A DNA stretch of 64,000 nucleotides from Microbacterium sp. LWH11-1.2 (GTDB taxonomy: Bacteria; Actinomycetota; Actinomycetes; Actinomycetales; Microbacteriaceae). The DNA is taken from contig NZ_CP151636.1 in assembly GCF_038397745.1 (NCBI RefSeq), positions 1,178,001 through 1,242,000 of the forward strand, given 5' to 3'. Both the position numbers and the translations under genes were made by a program. Position 1 is the stretch's first letter. Every line of letters begins with the position of its first letter. The notes beneath the pieces were generated by a model. The model was not told the origin of the DNA and ran no database searches. It saw only the letters and a list, made by a program, of their open reading frames with translations. This document shows, one piece after another, positions 51,035-61,209 of the stretch.

Positions 51035-51112
51035 CGCGCTCCTTCCGCCGCCGCAGCATCCAGGCTATTGCGTCGGTGACGGGGTTCCGGTCGCAGGTCC
51101 GGCCATCCCGGT

Positions 51113-53521
<2,409 letters not shown>

Positions 53522-53525
<4 letters not shown>

Positions 53526-54145
53526 CCGTGGTGCGGGTGCTGCTCGTCGACGATCACCCCATCGTCCGTGCGGGGGTGCGCTCGCTGTTCGACCATCGCG
53601 ACGACGTCGAGGTGGTCGGAGAGGCGGCGTCGGGGGAGGAGGCCGTGCGTCTCGCCCGGCACCTGCATCCCGATGTCGTGCTCTGCGACCTGCGCCTCGG
53701 CGAGGGGATGGACGGCGTGCGGACGACGGCCGCGCTGCGCGCGCAGCATCCGGCTCCTGCCGTGATCATCCTGACCACGTTCGATCGCGACGCCGAGATC
53801 CTCGGTGCGATCGAGGCGGGAGCGGCGGGGTACCTGCTCAAGGACGTCGCGCCCGACGACATCGTGCGCGCGATCCGTCAGGCGGCGGCCGGAGGGCTCG
53901 TGCTCGGGCCGGGGCTCAGCGAGCGGGTCGGGCGGGTGATGCGGGCTCCGCGCGTGCGCCTGACCGAGCGCGAGCGGGAGGTCCTCGGCCTGCTCGGGAC
54001 CGGAGCGACCAACCGTGAGATCGCGAAGACCCTGTTCGTCACCGAGGCGACCGTGAAGACCCACCTCGTGCACGTGTTCGAGAAGCTCGGGGCCGACAGC
54101 CGCGCCCGCGCCCTCGCCATCGCCAGGGACACCGGTCTGCTCTGA
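53522..54145 (+). CDS. NarL/LuxR-type response regulator
   Basis: A 207-residue regulator. The receiver has VLLVDDHPIVRAGV, phospho-accepting Asp56 in VVLCDLRLGEGMDG and Lys in GYLLKDVAPDD. The LuxR helix-turn-helix is LTEREREVLGLLGTGATNRE, then VTEATVKTHLVHVFEKLGAD. Its ATG overlaps the kinase stop (ATGA). Confidence 0.95.
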
Positions 54146-54242
54146 GGCCTGCGCAGCCCAGAGCCATCCGCATCTCAACCGTTCGATGGATCCCCGGATC
54201 GGCCGCTGCGCCGAGGCTGGAAGCGACCCGAAAGGAACACCC

Positions 54243-54698
54243 ATGCGCAGGCTCTTCTCCGCCGCGTTCGCCTACATGCTCGTCGGCGTCGCCTCCGGAC
54301 TCTTCTATCGAGAGTTCACCAAGATCAACGGCTTCCCCGAGGGGGAGGCGACGCAGCTCGGCCTCGTGCACACGCACCTGCTGGTTCTGGGCTTCGTCGT
54401 CCTCCTCATCGTCCTCCTCCTGGAGAAGGCGTTCACCCTCTCCGAGAGTCGGCTCTTCAGCTGGTTCTTCTGGATCTACAACGCGGGCCTCGTGCTGACG
54501 TCGGCCATGCTCGTCTGGCACGGCTGCCTCACCGTGCTCGGTCAGGAGTCGTCGAAGATGATCGCCGGCATCGCGGGCACCGGCCACATGCTGCTCACCG
54601 CCGGCATGGTGCTGCTGTTCCTGGCGCTCCGCAAGCGGATCCTCGTCGCGAAGGCGGCCGCTCCCGAGGCGGCCGCCATGGCGCAGGCCCAGTCCTGA
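54243..54698 (+). CDS. DUF2871 membrane protein
   Basis: A 151-residue membrane protein with four spans: AAFAYMLVGVASGLFYREFT, VHTHLLVLGFVVLLIVLLLE, WFFWIYNAGLVLTSAMLVWH and HMLLTAGMVLLFLALRKRIL. The FYREFTK and HTHLLVLGF strings are typical of DUF2871. The function is unknown. The start at 54243 follows AAAGGAA. It lies 97 bases after the response-regulator gene and could be its target. Confidence 0.88.
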   Translation: MRRLFSAAFAYMLVGVASGLFYREFTKINGFPEGEATQLGLVHTHLLVLGFVVLLIVLLLEKAFTLSESRLFSWFFWIYNAGLVLTSAMLVWHGCLTVLGQESSKMIAGIAGTGHMLLTAGMVLLFLALRKRILVAKAAAPEAAAMAQAQS

Positions 54699-54704
54699 CC
54701 GGAA

Positions 54705-54734
54705 GGACGGATGCCGCGACGCGCGGCTCCGTCC
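54705..54734. terminator. Hairpin terminator after the DUF2871 gene
   Basis: GGACGGA pairs with TCCGTCC and, inside it, GCCGCG pairs with CGCGGC around ACG, with one bulged T. It lies six bases after the stop codon. No U-tract follows. Confidence 0.65.
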
Positions 54735-54855
54735 CCCACCGGGGCCCGGCCTCCTTTCCCTGCACTTCCTGGGAGCCGGTCTTCCGTTGCGCCGAATCGA
54801 TTCGATAAACTGGAGCCTCCCCCGATCACCCCCCAGTTCTGCGAGCCGCTTCTTC

Positions 54856-56355
54856 ATGGCCACTCCTCTCACCACGGGTCGCCCGTGGCGTGTCATCCTC
54901 GCCTTCTCGATCCCGCTCCTCATCGGCAATGTCGTGCAGCAGCTGTACCACTTCGCCGACGCCATCGTCGTGGGGCGGCACCTCGGTGTGGACTCCCTCG
55001 CCGCGGTGGGAGCCACCGGGCCGCTGCTGTTCCTGCTGCTCGGCTTCGCGTGGGGTCTCACCAGCGGATTCGCCATTCCGATCGCTCAGGCCTTCGGGGC
55101 GCGTGACGATGCGGCGGTGCGTCGCTCGGTCGCGACCGGAGTGATGCTCTCCGGCATCACGAGCGTGCTGCTGACCGTCGTCGCTCCGCTCATCGCGGCA
55201 CCCCTGCTCGCGCTGCTGCAGACGCCGCCCGAGCTGATGGCCGAGGCGACGGTCTTCACGCAGATCAGCTTCCTCGGCGCCGGCGCGACGATGTTCTTCA
55301 ACTACCTGTCGGCGATCATCCGCGCGATCGGCGACTCCCGCACGCCGCTGGTCTTCCTCACGGTGTCGTGCGCGCTGAACGTCGGGCTCGTCGTGCTCAT
55401 GGTCGGGCCGCTCGAGTGGGGCGTCGCCGGCGCGGCGCTCGCCACGGTCGTCGCGCAGGCGGTCTCGGTCCTGCTGTGCCTCGAGTTCGTCCGCCGTCGT
55501 CTCCCGATGCTGCACCTGCGGCGCGTGGACTGGCGCGTCACCCGCGCCGACGTCGCCGAGCATCTGCGCCTCGGACTCCCGATGGGCTTCCAGGCGTCGA
55601 TCATCGCGATCGGCACGCTCACGGTGCAGGTCGCGCTGAACACCCTCGGCTCCGACGCTGTCGCCGCCTACACCACTGCTTCGCGCGTCGACAGCCTGGC
55701 CGTGGCGCTGCTGTCGTCGCTCGGCCTGGCCGTCTCGATGTACGCCGCGCAGAACCACGGCGGTCGCCGTCCCGACCGCATCCGTCGCGGCGTCGTCGAG
55801 GCCACCTGGATGGCGATCGTCTCCGGCATCGTGCTCGGCGGCCTGCTGATCGCCTTCGGCGCCCCGATGGTGCGCCTGTTCATCGGCGCCGGGTCCGACG
55901 AGGTCGTGGATCTCGCGCATCAGATGCTCATCATCAACGGATGCGGCTACTGGGCCCTCGGCATGCTCTTCGTGCTCCGCGGAGCCCTGCAGGGACTCGG
56001 CCACACGCTCGTGCCGACGGTCACCGGTGTGATCGAGCTCGTGATGCGCGTCGGCGCGGCGGTCGTGCTCGGCGCTCTGATCGGCTTCGTCGGTGTCGCG
56101 CTGAGCAACCCGCTCGCCTGGGTCGGCGCGATCGTGCTGCTGATCCCCGCGTACGTCCGCGCGCACCGCGAGCTGGCCCGGATGCCCGTCGAGCCGGCGG
56201 AGGCGACCGAGACCTCGGCCATCGCGATCGTCGGCCCCACCGACGGCTCCATGGTCGTCGACGCGGTCGTGACGCAGCCCATCGCCACCGTCCGCACCTC
56301 GCGGCTGCGGAAGCTCACGCTGCGCCGGCGCCGCTCCGAACGCGCCCGTCGCTGA
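54856..56355 (+). CDS. MATE family efflux transporter
   Basis: A 499-residue exporter with 12 spans in two homologous halves. The first half begins FSIPLLIGNVVQQLYHFADA, then GRHLGVDSLAAVGATGPLLF and GFAIPIAQAFGARDD. The second half has GLPMGFQASIIAIGTLTVQV and LFVLRGALQGLGHTLVPTVT. It exports cationic drugs with Na+ or H+. The C-terminal tail of about 60 residues is Thr/Arg-rich. The start at 54856 has only a weak ribosome binding site; GATAAACT at about 54806 could be its -10 element. Confidence 0.92.
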   Translation: MATPLTTGRPWRVILAFSIPLLIGNVVQQLYHFADAIVVGRHLGVDSLAAVGATGPLLFLLLGFAWGLTSGFAIPIAQAFGARDDAAVRRSVATGVMLSGITSVLLTVVAPLIAAPLLALLQTPPELMAEATVFTQISFLGAGATMFFNYLSAIIRAIGDSRTPLVFLTVSCALNVGLVVLMVGPLEWGVAGAALATVVAQAVSVLLCLEFVRRRLPMLHLRRVDWRVTRADVAEHLRLGLPMGFQASIIAIGTLTVQVALNTLGSDAVAAYTTASRVDSLAVALLSSLGLAVSMYAAQNHGGRRPDRIRRGVVEATWMAIVSGIVLGGLLIAFGAPMVRLFIGAGSDEVVDLAHQMLIINGCGYWALGMLFVLRGALQGLGHTLVPTVTGVIELVMRVGAAVVLGALIGFVGVALSNPLAWVGAIVLLIPAYVRAHRELARMPVEPAEATETSAIAIVGPTDGSMVVDAVVTQPIATVRTSRLRKLTLRRRRSERARR

Positions 56356-56487
56356 CCGAAAAGAACGGAACGCGCAGGAAAAAGATCCTTCTCGAGGATG
56401 ATGCGCAGTCGCACTTGAGACGGATGGCTTCCCGCTGGCACTCTCTTAGTGTCGAAGGAGCGGATATTCCGCTGACGGGGGGTCGTC

Positions 56488-56886
56488 ATGACGACATTCA
56501 GAATGGCCAGCGATCTGGCTGAGGTGATGGTTCCGATCGGGATCGCGGGGGCGGCATTCGCCGGCGTCTGCGCCGTCGTGGCAGCGATCGCGATCATGCG
56601 AGGTGCCGGAGGGCTCACGGGAGGTGCCGTGGGTCTGTGGATCGTCGGTGCGCTGATGAGCTTCACGGCATCCTTCGCGAACCAGTGGCTGCCGCTGCTC
56701 GCCGCGTGCGCCGCGCTGGTCGCCATGCTCGTGATCGGCGGCGTCGTCCGCGCGATCGTCAGCGCCGCCGACCTCGGTCGGACGATGCGACGCCGCGCGC
56801 GCGAGCAGGATGCGGCGCCTTCCGTCGTGAAGCCGGCACCGGCGCTGCAGAGCGCCTCGACCGGGGCGATCGCCGTCGTCTCCTGA
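56488..56886 (+). CDS. Small hypothetical membrane protein
   Basis: A 132-residue protein with three spans (LAEVMVPIGIAGAAFAGVCA, GGAVGLWIVGALMSFTASFA, LPLLAACAALVAMLVIGGVV) and a basic/Ala-rich cytoplasmic tail. I do not recognise a family. The 131 bases upstream include an AT-richer stretch around 56440-56470 where a promoter may lie. Confidence 0.65.
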   Translation: MTTFRMASDLAEVMVPIGIAGAAFAGVCAVVAAIAIMRGAGGLTGGAVGLWIVGALMSFTASFANQWLPLLAACAALVAMLVIGGVVRAIVSAADLGRTMRRRAREQDAAPSVVKPAPALQSASTGAIAVVS

Positions 56887-56890
56887 CGCC

Positions 56891-57367
56891 TCAGCGCGAG
56901 AGCAGGCCGCTGCCGTCGCGCAGCTCGAACACGAGCTGGGTCTCGGTGCCGCGGACGACCGGATGGATCGTGATGTGCTCGAGCACGATGTCGCGGAGCG
57001 CCGTGGCATCCTGCACCGCGACGTGCACGAGGAAGTCGTCGACCCCCGCCACGTGGAACACCTGCAGCACGCGGGGGATGCTCGCGAGCGCATCGAACAG
57101 GGCGGTGACCTTGGGGCCGGTGTGGTTGGCGAGGCGCACCTTGATGATCGCCTGCAGGGGGTAGCCGAGCGCCGCCTCGTCGACACGGATGCGCGTGTCG
57201 CGGATCACCCCGCGTTCCCGGAGCGCTCGGACCCGATGGGCGCAGGTCGACTCCGCGAGGCCGAGGCGATGCGCGAGGGCCTTGTTCGTGACCTCCGCGT
57301 CGTCCAGGAGGGCGGCGAGCAGCGCGAGGTCGACCTCGTCGAGCGGTGAGCCTTGTGTTCTCGCCAA
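56891..57367 (-). CDS. Lrp/AsnC family transcriptional regulator
   Basis: A 158-residue regulator. The helix-turn-helix is LLAALLDDAEVTNKALAHRL, then LAESTCAHRVRALRERGVIR. The C-terminal RAM ligand domain has YPLQAIIKVRLANHTGPKV and VLQVFHVAGVDDFLVHVAVQ. It is divergent from a gamma-lyase-type PLP enzyme and likely controls it in response to an amino acid. TTGCTCA occurs twice, 17 bp apart, at 57394 and 57411 between them. Confidence 0.93.
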   Translation of the reverse strand: MARTQGSPLDEVDLALLAALLDDAEVTNKALAHRLGLAESTCAHRVRALRERGVIRDTRIRVDEAALGYPLQAIIKVRLANHTGPKVTALFDALASIPRVLQVFHVAGVDDFLVHVAVQDATALRDIVLEHITIHPVVRGTETQLVFELRDGSGLLSR

Positions 57368-57479
57368 AGTCGCCTCGTCTCCACGGTCGTCTCTTGCTCA
57401 GAATAGCGAATTGCTCATGTTTGATGGCGGATGCTGTCGATCTTTACCGAGATGTCCGGATTTCCTGCAACCTGGAAGC

Positions 57480-58730
57480 ATGACTGCACCGTTGCATCCT
57501 GACACCGTCGCCGTCCACAGCGGTCGCTCCGATCTCGAGGGTCTCGGGGTCCATGCCCTGCCGATCGACCTGTCGACGACGAACCCGCTTCCCGACATCG
57601 AGCGTGGGGGCGACTCGTACGAGGCGATGGCGACCGGTGGGCGCCCGCCCGAGGGTGGCAGCATGGTCTACGCCCGTCTCTGGAACCCGACGGTCGCGCG
57701 CTTCGAAGGCGCGCTCGCCGAGCTGGAGCACGCCGAGGCATCCGTCGCGTTCGGGTCGGGCATGGCGGCGATGACGGCCGTGATCCTCGCTCACACGAAC
57801 GCCGTCGGCAAGGGGCACGTCGTCGCGGTGCGCCCGCTCTACGGCGGCACCGATCACCTTCTCGGCTCCGGACTCCTGGGTGCCGAGACGACCTACTGCC
57901 ACCCGCACGAGGTGGCCGACAGCATCCGCCCCGACACCGGACTGGTCGTCCTCGAGACGCCGGCCAACCCGACGCTCGACATCGCCGACATCGCCGACGT
58001 CGTCCGCCAGGCGGGGGAGGTGCCGGTCGTCGTCGACAACACCTTCGCGACGCCCGTCCTGCAGAACCCGATCGACCTGGGCGCCGCGATGTCGCTGCAC
58101 AGCGCGACCAAGTACCTCGGCGGTCACGGAGACGTCATCGCCGGCGTCGTGGCCTGCAGCGAGGAGACCGCCGAGGCGCTGCGCCGGGTGCGTGCGGTGA
58201 CCGGAGGCCTGCTGCATCCTCTCGGCGCGTATCTGCTGCACCGCGGGTTGGCGACTCTGCCGGTGCGGATGCGCCGACAGCAGGAGACCGCGCGCCGCGT
58301 CGTGCAGTGGCTGATCGACCGTCCGGAGGTCGACGAGGTGTTCTACCCGGGGCTCGACGGCGATCCGCACGGCATCCTGGACCGGCAGATGCGCGGCACC
58401 GGCGCGATGATCGCGATGCGGATGCGAGGAGGCTTCACCGCCGCGTCGACGATCACGACGGCGACGGCGCTCTTCACGCACGCGGTGTCGCTGGGCGGGG
58501 TGGACTCGCTGATCCAGCATCCGGCGGCGCTCACGCACCGTCCGGTGCCGCCCGAGGCCCGACCAGCCGCCGACGTGCTGCGGCTGTCGATCGGCCTGGA
58601 AGAAGCCGACGACCTGATCGCCGACCTCGCGCAGGCTTTCGCGGCGGCCGCCGCCACGACCGCCGAACCACCCCTTTCTGTGCGGGCCACGCCCGTGAAC
58701 GACGCCCATACGGGGGCCGTTCGCGCATAG
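57480..58730 (+). CDS. Cystathionine/methionine gamma-lyase-type PLP enzyme
   Basis: A 416-residue Cys/Met-metabolism PLP enzyme. It begins HPDTVAVHSGRSDLEGLGVH, then VYARLWNPTVARFEGALAEL, SVAFGSGMAAMTAV, VVVDNTFATPVLQNP, and the PLP-binding Lys in LHSATKYLGGHGDVIAG. It would cleave or form C-S bonds in methionine, cystathionine or a similar thioether; the divergent Lrp gene favours an amino-acid-degrading role such as methionine gamma-lyase. The exact reaction is not settled by sequence. Confidence 0.88.
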   Translation: MTAPLHPDTVAVHSGRSDLEGLGVHALPIDLSTTNPLPDIERGGDSYEAMATGGRPPEGGSMVYARLWNPTVARFEGALAELEHAEASVAFGSGMAAMTAVILAHTNAVGKGHVVAVRPLYGGTDHLLGSGLLGAETTYCHPHEVADSIRPDTGLVVLETPANPTLDIADIADVVRQAGEVPVVVDNTFATPVLQNPIDLGAAMSLHSATKYLGGHGDVIAGVVACSEETAEALRRVRAVTGGLLHPLGAYLLHRGLATLPVRMRRQQETARRVVQWLIDRPEVDEVFYPGLDGDPHGILDRQMRGTGAMIAMRMRGGFTAASTITTATALFTHAVSLGGVDSLIQHPAALTHRPVPPEARPAADVLRLSIGLEEADDLIADLAQAFAAAAATTAEPPLSVRATPVNDAHTGAVRA

Positions 58731-58745
58731 GAGGGTGGCTCGGCG

Positions 58746-59216
58746 TCAGCTCGGCAGGCGGATCGTCCCGGTCGCGAGTCGCTCGGTCGGCATGCGGTCG
58801 CGGTCGTAGGTGATGTCGGTGTAGCCGTGCGGAGTGGGCGCGCCGTCTTCATCGAGGCTCACGAACACGATCTTCTCGATCGTGAGGAGCCGCTTGCGCG
58901 TGATCATGTTGCGCGCCATCGCCTTCATGGTGAGCGAGGTGCGACCGAAGTGCGTCGCCGTGAGACCGATCTCGACCAGGTCGCCCTGCACAGCCGACGC
59001 CTCGAAGTTGATCTCGGAGATGTGCTTCGTGACGGCGCGGTAGTTGCCGAGCTGCACGATCGCGTAGATCGCCGCCTCCTCGTCGATCCACTTCAGCAGG
59101 CTCCCTCCGAACAGGGAGCCGTTCGCGTTGAGGTCCTCGGGGCGCACCCACTTGCGGGTGCGGAAGTTGATCCCGTCTTCCGACCACTGCCATGCCGGTG
59201 CCGTCTGCTTCGCCAT
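58746..59216 (-). CDS. Hotdog-fold acyl-CoA thioesterase
   Basis: A 156-residue protein of the YciA/acyl-CoA hydrolase type. The active-site strand is RPEDLNANGSLFGGSLLKWI followed by DEEAAIYA, and later VTKHISEINFEASAVQGDLV and LTATHFGRTSLTMKA. It hydrolyses acyl-CoA thioesters. It converges on the PLP enzyme gene and is divergent from the clpP operon. Confidence 0.9.
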   Translation of the reverse strand: MAKQTAPAWQWSEDGINFRTRKWVRPEDLNANGSLFGGSLLKWIDEEAAIYAIVQLGNYRAVTKHISEINFEASAVQGDLVEIGLTATHFGRTSLTMKAMARNMITRKRLLTIEKIVFVSLDEDGAPTPHGYTDITYDRDRMPTERLATGTIRLPS

Positions 59217-59295
59217 GATCCCGAGCGTAGGAGCGCCGTGAGTCGGGGGTGTTACGGCCGGTTTTCGTTCTCCTGCCGGTCGGCGGCGGCACGCG

Positions 59296-59310
59296 TCTGC
59301 TCAGGGCGGA
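59296..59310. promoter_or_regulatory. Candidate PopR/ClgR-type site upstream of the clpP pair
   Basis: TCTGCTCAGGGCGGA matches 13 of 15 bases of the perfect dyad core TCTGCTCAGAGCAGA found before the regulator gene at 60981-60995. It lies 56-70 bases before the first clpP start. Confidence 0.55.
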
Positions 59311-59365
59311 TCCGCCGGGGGCGGATACCGGCCCGCCGGTGCGGGGAGCGGCGGATGCTGGGGGC

Positions 59366-59980
59366 ATGAGCGAAGACAACCCCATCCCGCAGTTCGGGCC
59401 CGAAGCCCGACGCGCCCTGTTCCACGAGCGCGTGCTCGTGCTCGACGGCGCCCTCGACGATGACAACGGCACGCTGCTGATGACGCAGCTGCTCGCGCTG
59501 TCGGCGGAGGACGCGACGACCGACATCGCCCTCTGGATCCACTCGCCGGGCGGCTCGGTGCCGTCGATGCTGGCGATCCGCGACCTGATGCAACTGGTGC
59601 CCAACGACGTGTCCACGCTCGCGCTCGGCCTGGCGTGCAGCGCCGGGCAGTTCCTCCTCTCCGCCGGCACGAAGGGCAAGCGCCGCGCGCTGCCGCACGC
59701 CCGCATCCTCATGCACCAGGGCTCGGCGGGCATCGGCGGGTCGGCCGGCGAGCTCGAGACGCAGGCCGACGATCTGCGGCACATGCGCGACACCGTGCTC
59801 GGCCTCATCGCCGACGACACGGGCCAGCCGGTCACGCGGATCTTCGAGGACTCCCTGCACGACCGCTGGTACACGGCCGCCGAGGCGCTGGACTACGGAT
59901 TCATCGACGAGATCGTCGGTTCGCTCGCGGACATCATGCCGCGTCGACGCGCGCGCGTCGGTCTGGGGACGAGCGCATGA
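59366..59980 (+). CDS. clpP: ClpP-family protease subunit with complete triad
   Basis: A 204-residue ClpP. The triad is intact: Ser92 in LGLACSAGQFLLSAG, His117 in ARILMHQGS, and Asp162 in RIFEDSLHDR. Substrate-strand and handle features are present (WIHSPGGSVPSMLAI). It forms the proteolytic barrel with Clp/Hsp100 ATPases. It differs clearly from housekeeping ClpP (LACS in place of QAAS). The start at 59366 follows GGGGGC. It overlaps the second clpP by four bases, so they are made together. Confidence 0.93.
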   Translation: MSEDNPIPQFGPEARRALFHERVLVLDGALDDDNGTLLMTQLLALSAEDATTDIALWIHSPGGSVPSMLAIRDLMQLVPNDVSTLALGLACSAGQFLLSAGTKGKRRALPHARILMHQGSAGIGGSAGELETQADDLRHMRDTVLGLIADDTGQPVTRIFEDSLHDRWYTAAEALDYGFIDEIVGSLADIMPRRRARVGLGTSA

Positions 59981-60567
59981 GCACCTACTCGATCCCGAAC
60001 GTCATCGCGCAGCATCCGCGCGGGGAACGCATCATGGACGTCTACTCGCACCTGCTGGCGGAGCGCGTCATCTACCTCGGCACCGGCATCGACGCCGGTG
60101 TCGCGAATGCGCTGATCGCGCAGCTGCTGCATCTCGACGCCGACAGCCCCGAGAGCGGCATCCAGTTCTACATCAACAGCGAGGGCGGCGACCCCGGTGC
60201 CGCACTGGCGATCTACGACACCATGCACCACATCCGTCCGCGCATCGCCACGACCTGCGTGGGCCAGGCGATCGGACCGGCCGCGCTACTGGTCGCCGCG
60301 GGTGCCGCAGGAGAGCGGGCGGCCCTGGCGCACGCGCGCATCGTGCTGCATCAGCCGGCAGGGCAGTCGCGTGGTGCGATCCCCGACCTCATCCTCGCGG
60401 CCGACGAGGTGGTGCGCGTCCGCTCCGACATGGAGGCCATCCTCGCCAGGCACAGCGGCCGCACGGTCGAGGAGCTCCGTGCCGACACCGACCGCGACCG
60501 GGTGTTCACGGCATCCGCCGCGCTCGACTACGGACTCATCGACACGGTGCTCGGCGAGCGAGGCTGA
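59977..60567 (+). CDS. clpP: ClpP-family subunit lacking the catalytic serine
   Basis: A 196-residue ClpP paralogue. Alignment by eye to E. coli ClpP (CIGQAASMGAFLL) gives CVGQAIGPAALLV: the nucleophilic Ser is Gly100, and its neighbours are Ile and Pro. His125 in IVLHQPAGQ and Asp170 in RADTDRDRVF remain. The fold otherwise looks sound (YINSEGGDPGAALAIYD; DYGLIDTV). It is probably a structural or regulatory subunit of a mixed ring with the upstream ClpP, like the ClpR subunits of cyanobacteria and plastids. Its ATG overlaps the upstream stop (ATGA). Confidence 0.93.
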   Translation: MSTYSIPNVIAQHPRGERIMDVYSHLLAERVIYLGTGIDAGVANALIAQLLHLDADSPESGIQFYINSEGGDPGAALAIYDTMHHIRPRIATTCVGQAIGPAALLVAAGAAGERAALAHARIVLHQPAGQSRGAIPDLILAADEVVRVRSDMEAILARHSGRTVEELRADTDRDRVFTASAALDYGLIDTVLGERG

Positions 60568-60570
60568 CGG

Positions 60571-60588
60571 CCCTTCGACAGGCTCAGG
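60571..60588. repeat. Interspersed repeat copy at the end of the ClpP-linked regulator gene
   Basis: CCCTTCGACAGGCTCAGG is the reverse complement of the repeat core CCCTGAGCCTGTCGAAGG with one base less. It fills the 16 bases between the convergent genes and, read leftward, its TGA is the stop codon of the regulator (60586-60584). Confidence 0.85.
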
Positions 60589-60940
60589 CCGCCAGCGCGA
60601 ACATCGCGCGCCCGGCCGAGACCACGGCGGATGCCGGCGCGACGGTCGACCGGAGGTCGTCGGCGACCGCGCTGGTGAGCTCGATGAGCGAGGTCTCGAG
60701 CGCTCCGCTGATCGCGGCGATCATCTCGCTGGACGGCTCCTTCAATCCGCGCTCGACCTCGGAGAGGTACTGCGGCGAGACACCGGCCTTCTCTGCTGTC
60801 TCGGTGAGCGTCTCCTCGCGTTCGTGCCGGCGCCGCCGCAGCTGATCGCCGAGGAGCTGGCGCCAGAGGGGCTCCGGGTCGCTCGGCCGCGGGCGGCGGG
60901 AAGGACGAGGGGCGCGGGGGAACGGGACGATGTCGGCCAT
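60584..60940 (-). CDS. ClgR/PopR-type XRE regulator with SsrA-like C-terminus
   Basis: A 118-residue regulator. The helix-turn-helix and flanks read LLGDQLRRRRHEREETLTET, then AEKAGVSPQYLSEVERGLKE, then PSSEMIAAISGALETSLIEL (residues 29-88). QYLSEVERGxKE is the hallmark of ClgR and PopR, activators of clp genes whose Ala-Ala ends make them Clp substrates. This protein ends GRAMFALAA; ALAA is also the end of the SsrA tag. It converges on the clpP pair, with a perfect dyad 39 bases before its start. The probable role is activation of the clpP pair and removal by ClpP. Confidence 0.88.
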   Translation of the reverse strand: MADIVPFPRAPRPSRRPRPSDPEPLWRQLLGDQLRRRRHEREETLTETAEKAGVSPQYLSEVERGLKEPSSEMIAAISGALETSLIELTSAVADDLRSTVAPASAVVSAGRAMFALAA

Positions 60941-60978
60941 GCCTCACGATAGGCCGAGACATCCGCGCTGTTCGAGCG

Positions 60979-60997
60979 GTTCTGCTCAGAGCAGAAC
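60979..60997. promoter_or_regulatory. Perfect dyad upstream of the ClpP-linked regulator
   Basis: GTTCTGCTCAGAGCAGAAC is a perfect 19-base palindrome (9-bp arms around a central A), 39 bases before the regulator's ATG. Its core is repeated upstream of the clpP pair. It is the probable binding site of the regulator itself. Confidence 0.65.
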
Positions 60998-61133
60998 GAA
61001 GAGCCGAAACCGATATTCCAGCATCTTCCACAGCAGGCCGATTTCGCGTGAACAGCCGGCTGATAGCTTTCTGCCCGCCGGGACGACGACGATTCACCGT
61101 CGCCCCTGCGGCCCTGTGGGGGACATGGGGGTA

Positions 61134-61178
61134 GGGCGGGGAGTGAGGCGGCCGGAGTCGCTCTCACTCCCCACGCCC
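61134..61178. other. Hairpin in the mscL leader region
   Basis: GGGCGGGGAGTGAG (61134-61147) can pair with CTCACTCCCC plus CGCCC (61163-61178) with one bulged A. It lies 32 bases before mscL and could affect its expression. Known riboswitch signatures are not seen. Confidence 0.4.
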
Positions 61179-61209
61179 GCAGTAACCATCGGAGAGAGCG
61201 GACAGAGCA

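Noticed and set aside
61000..61200. c-di-AMP (ydaO-type) riboswitch before mscL
   Set aside because: The leader is GC-rich and structured, but the conserved strings of that class that I know are not present.
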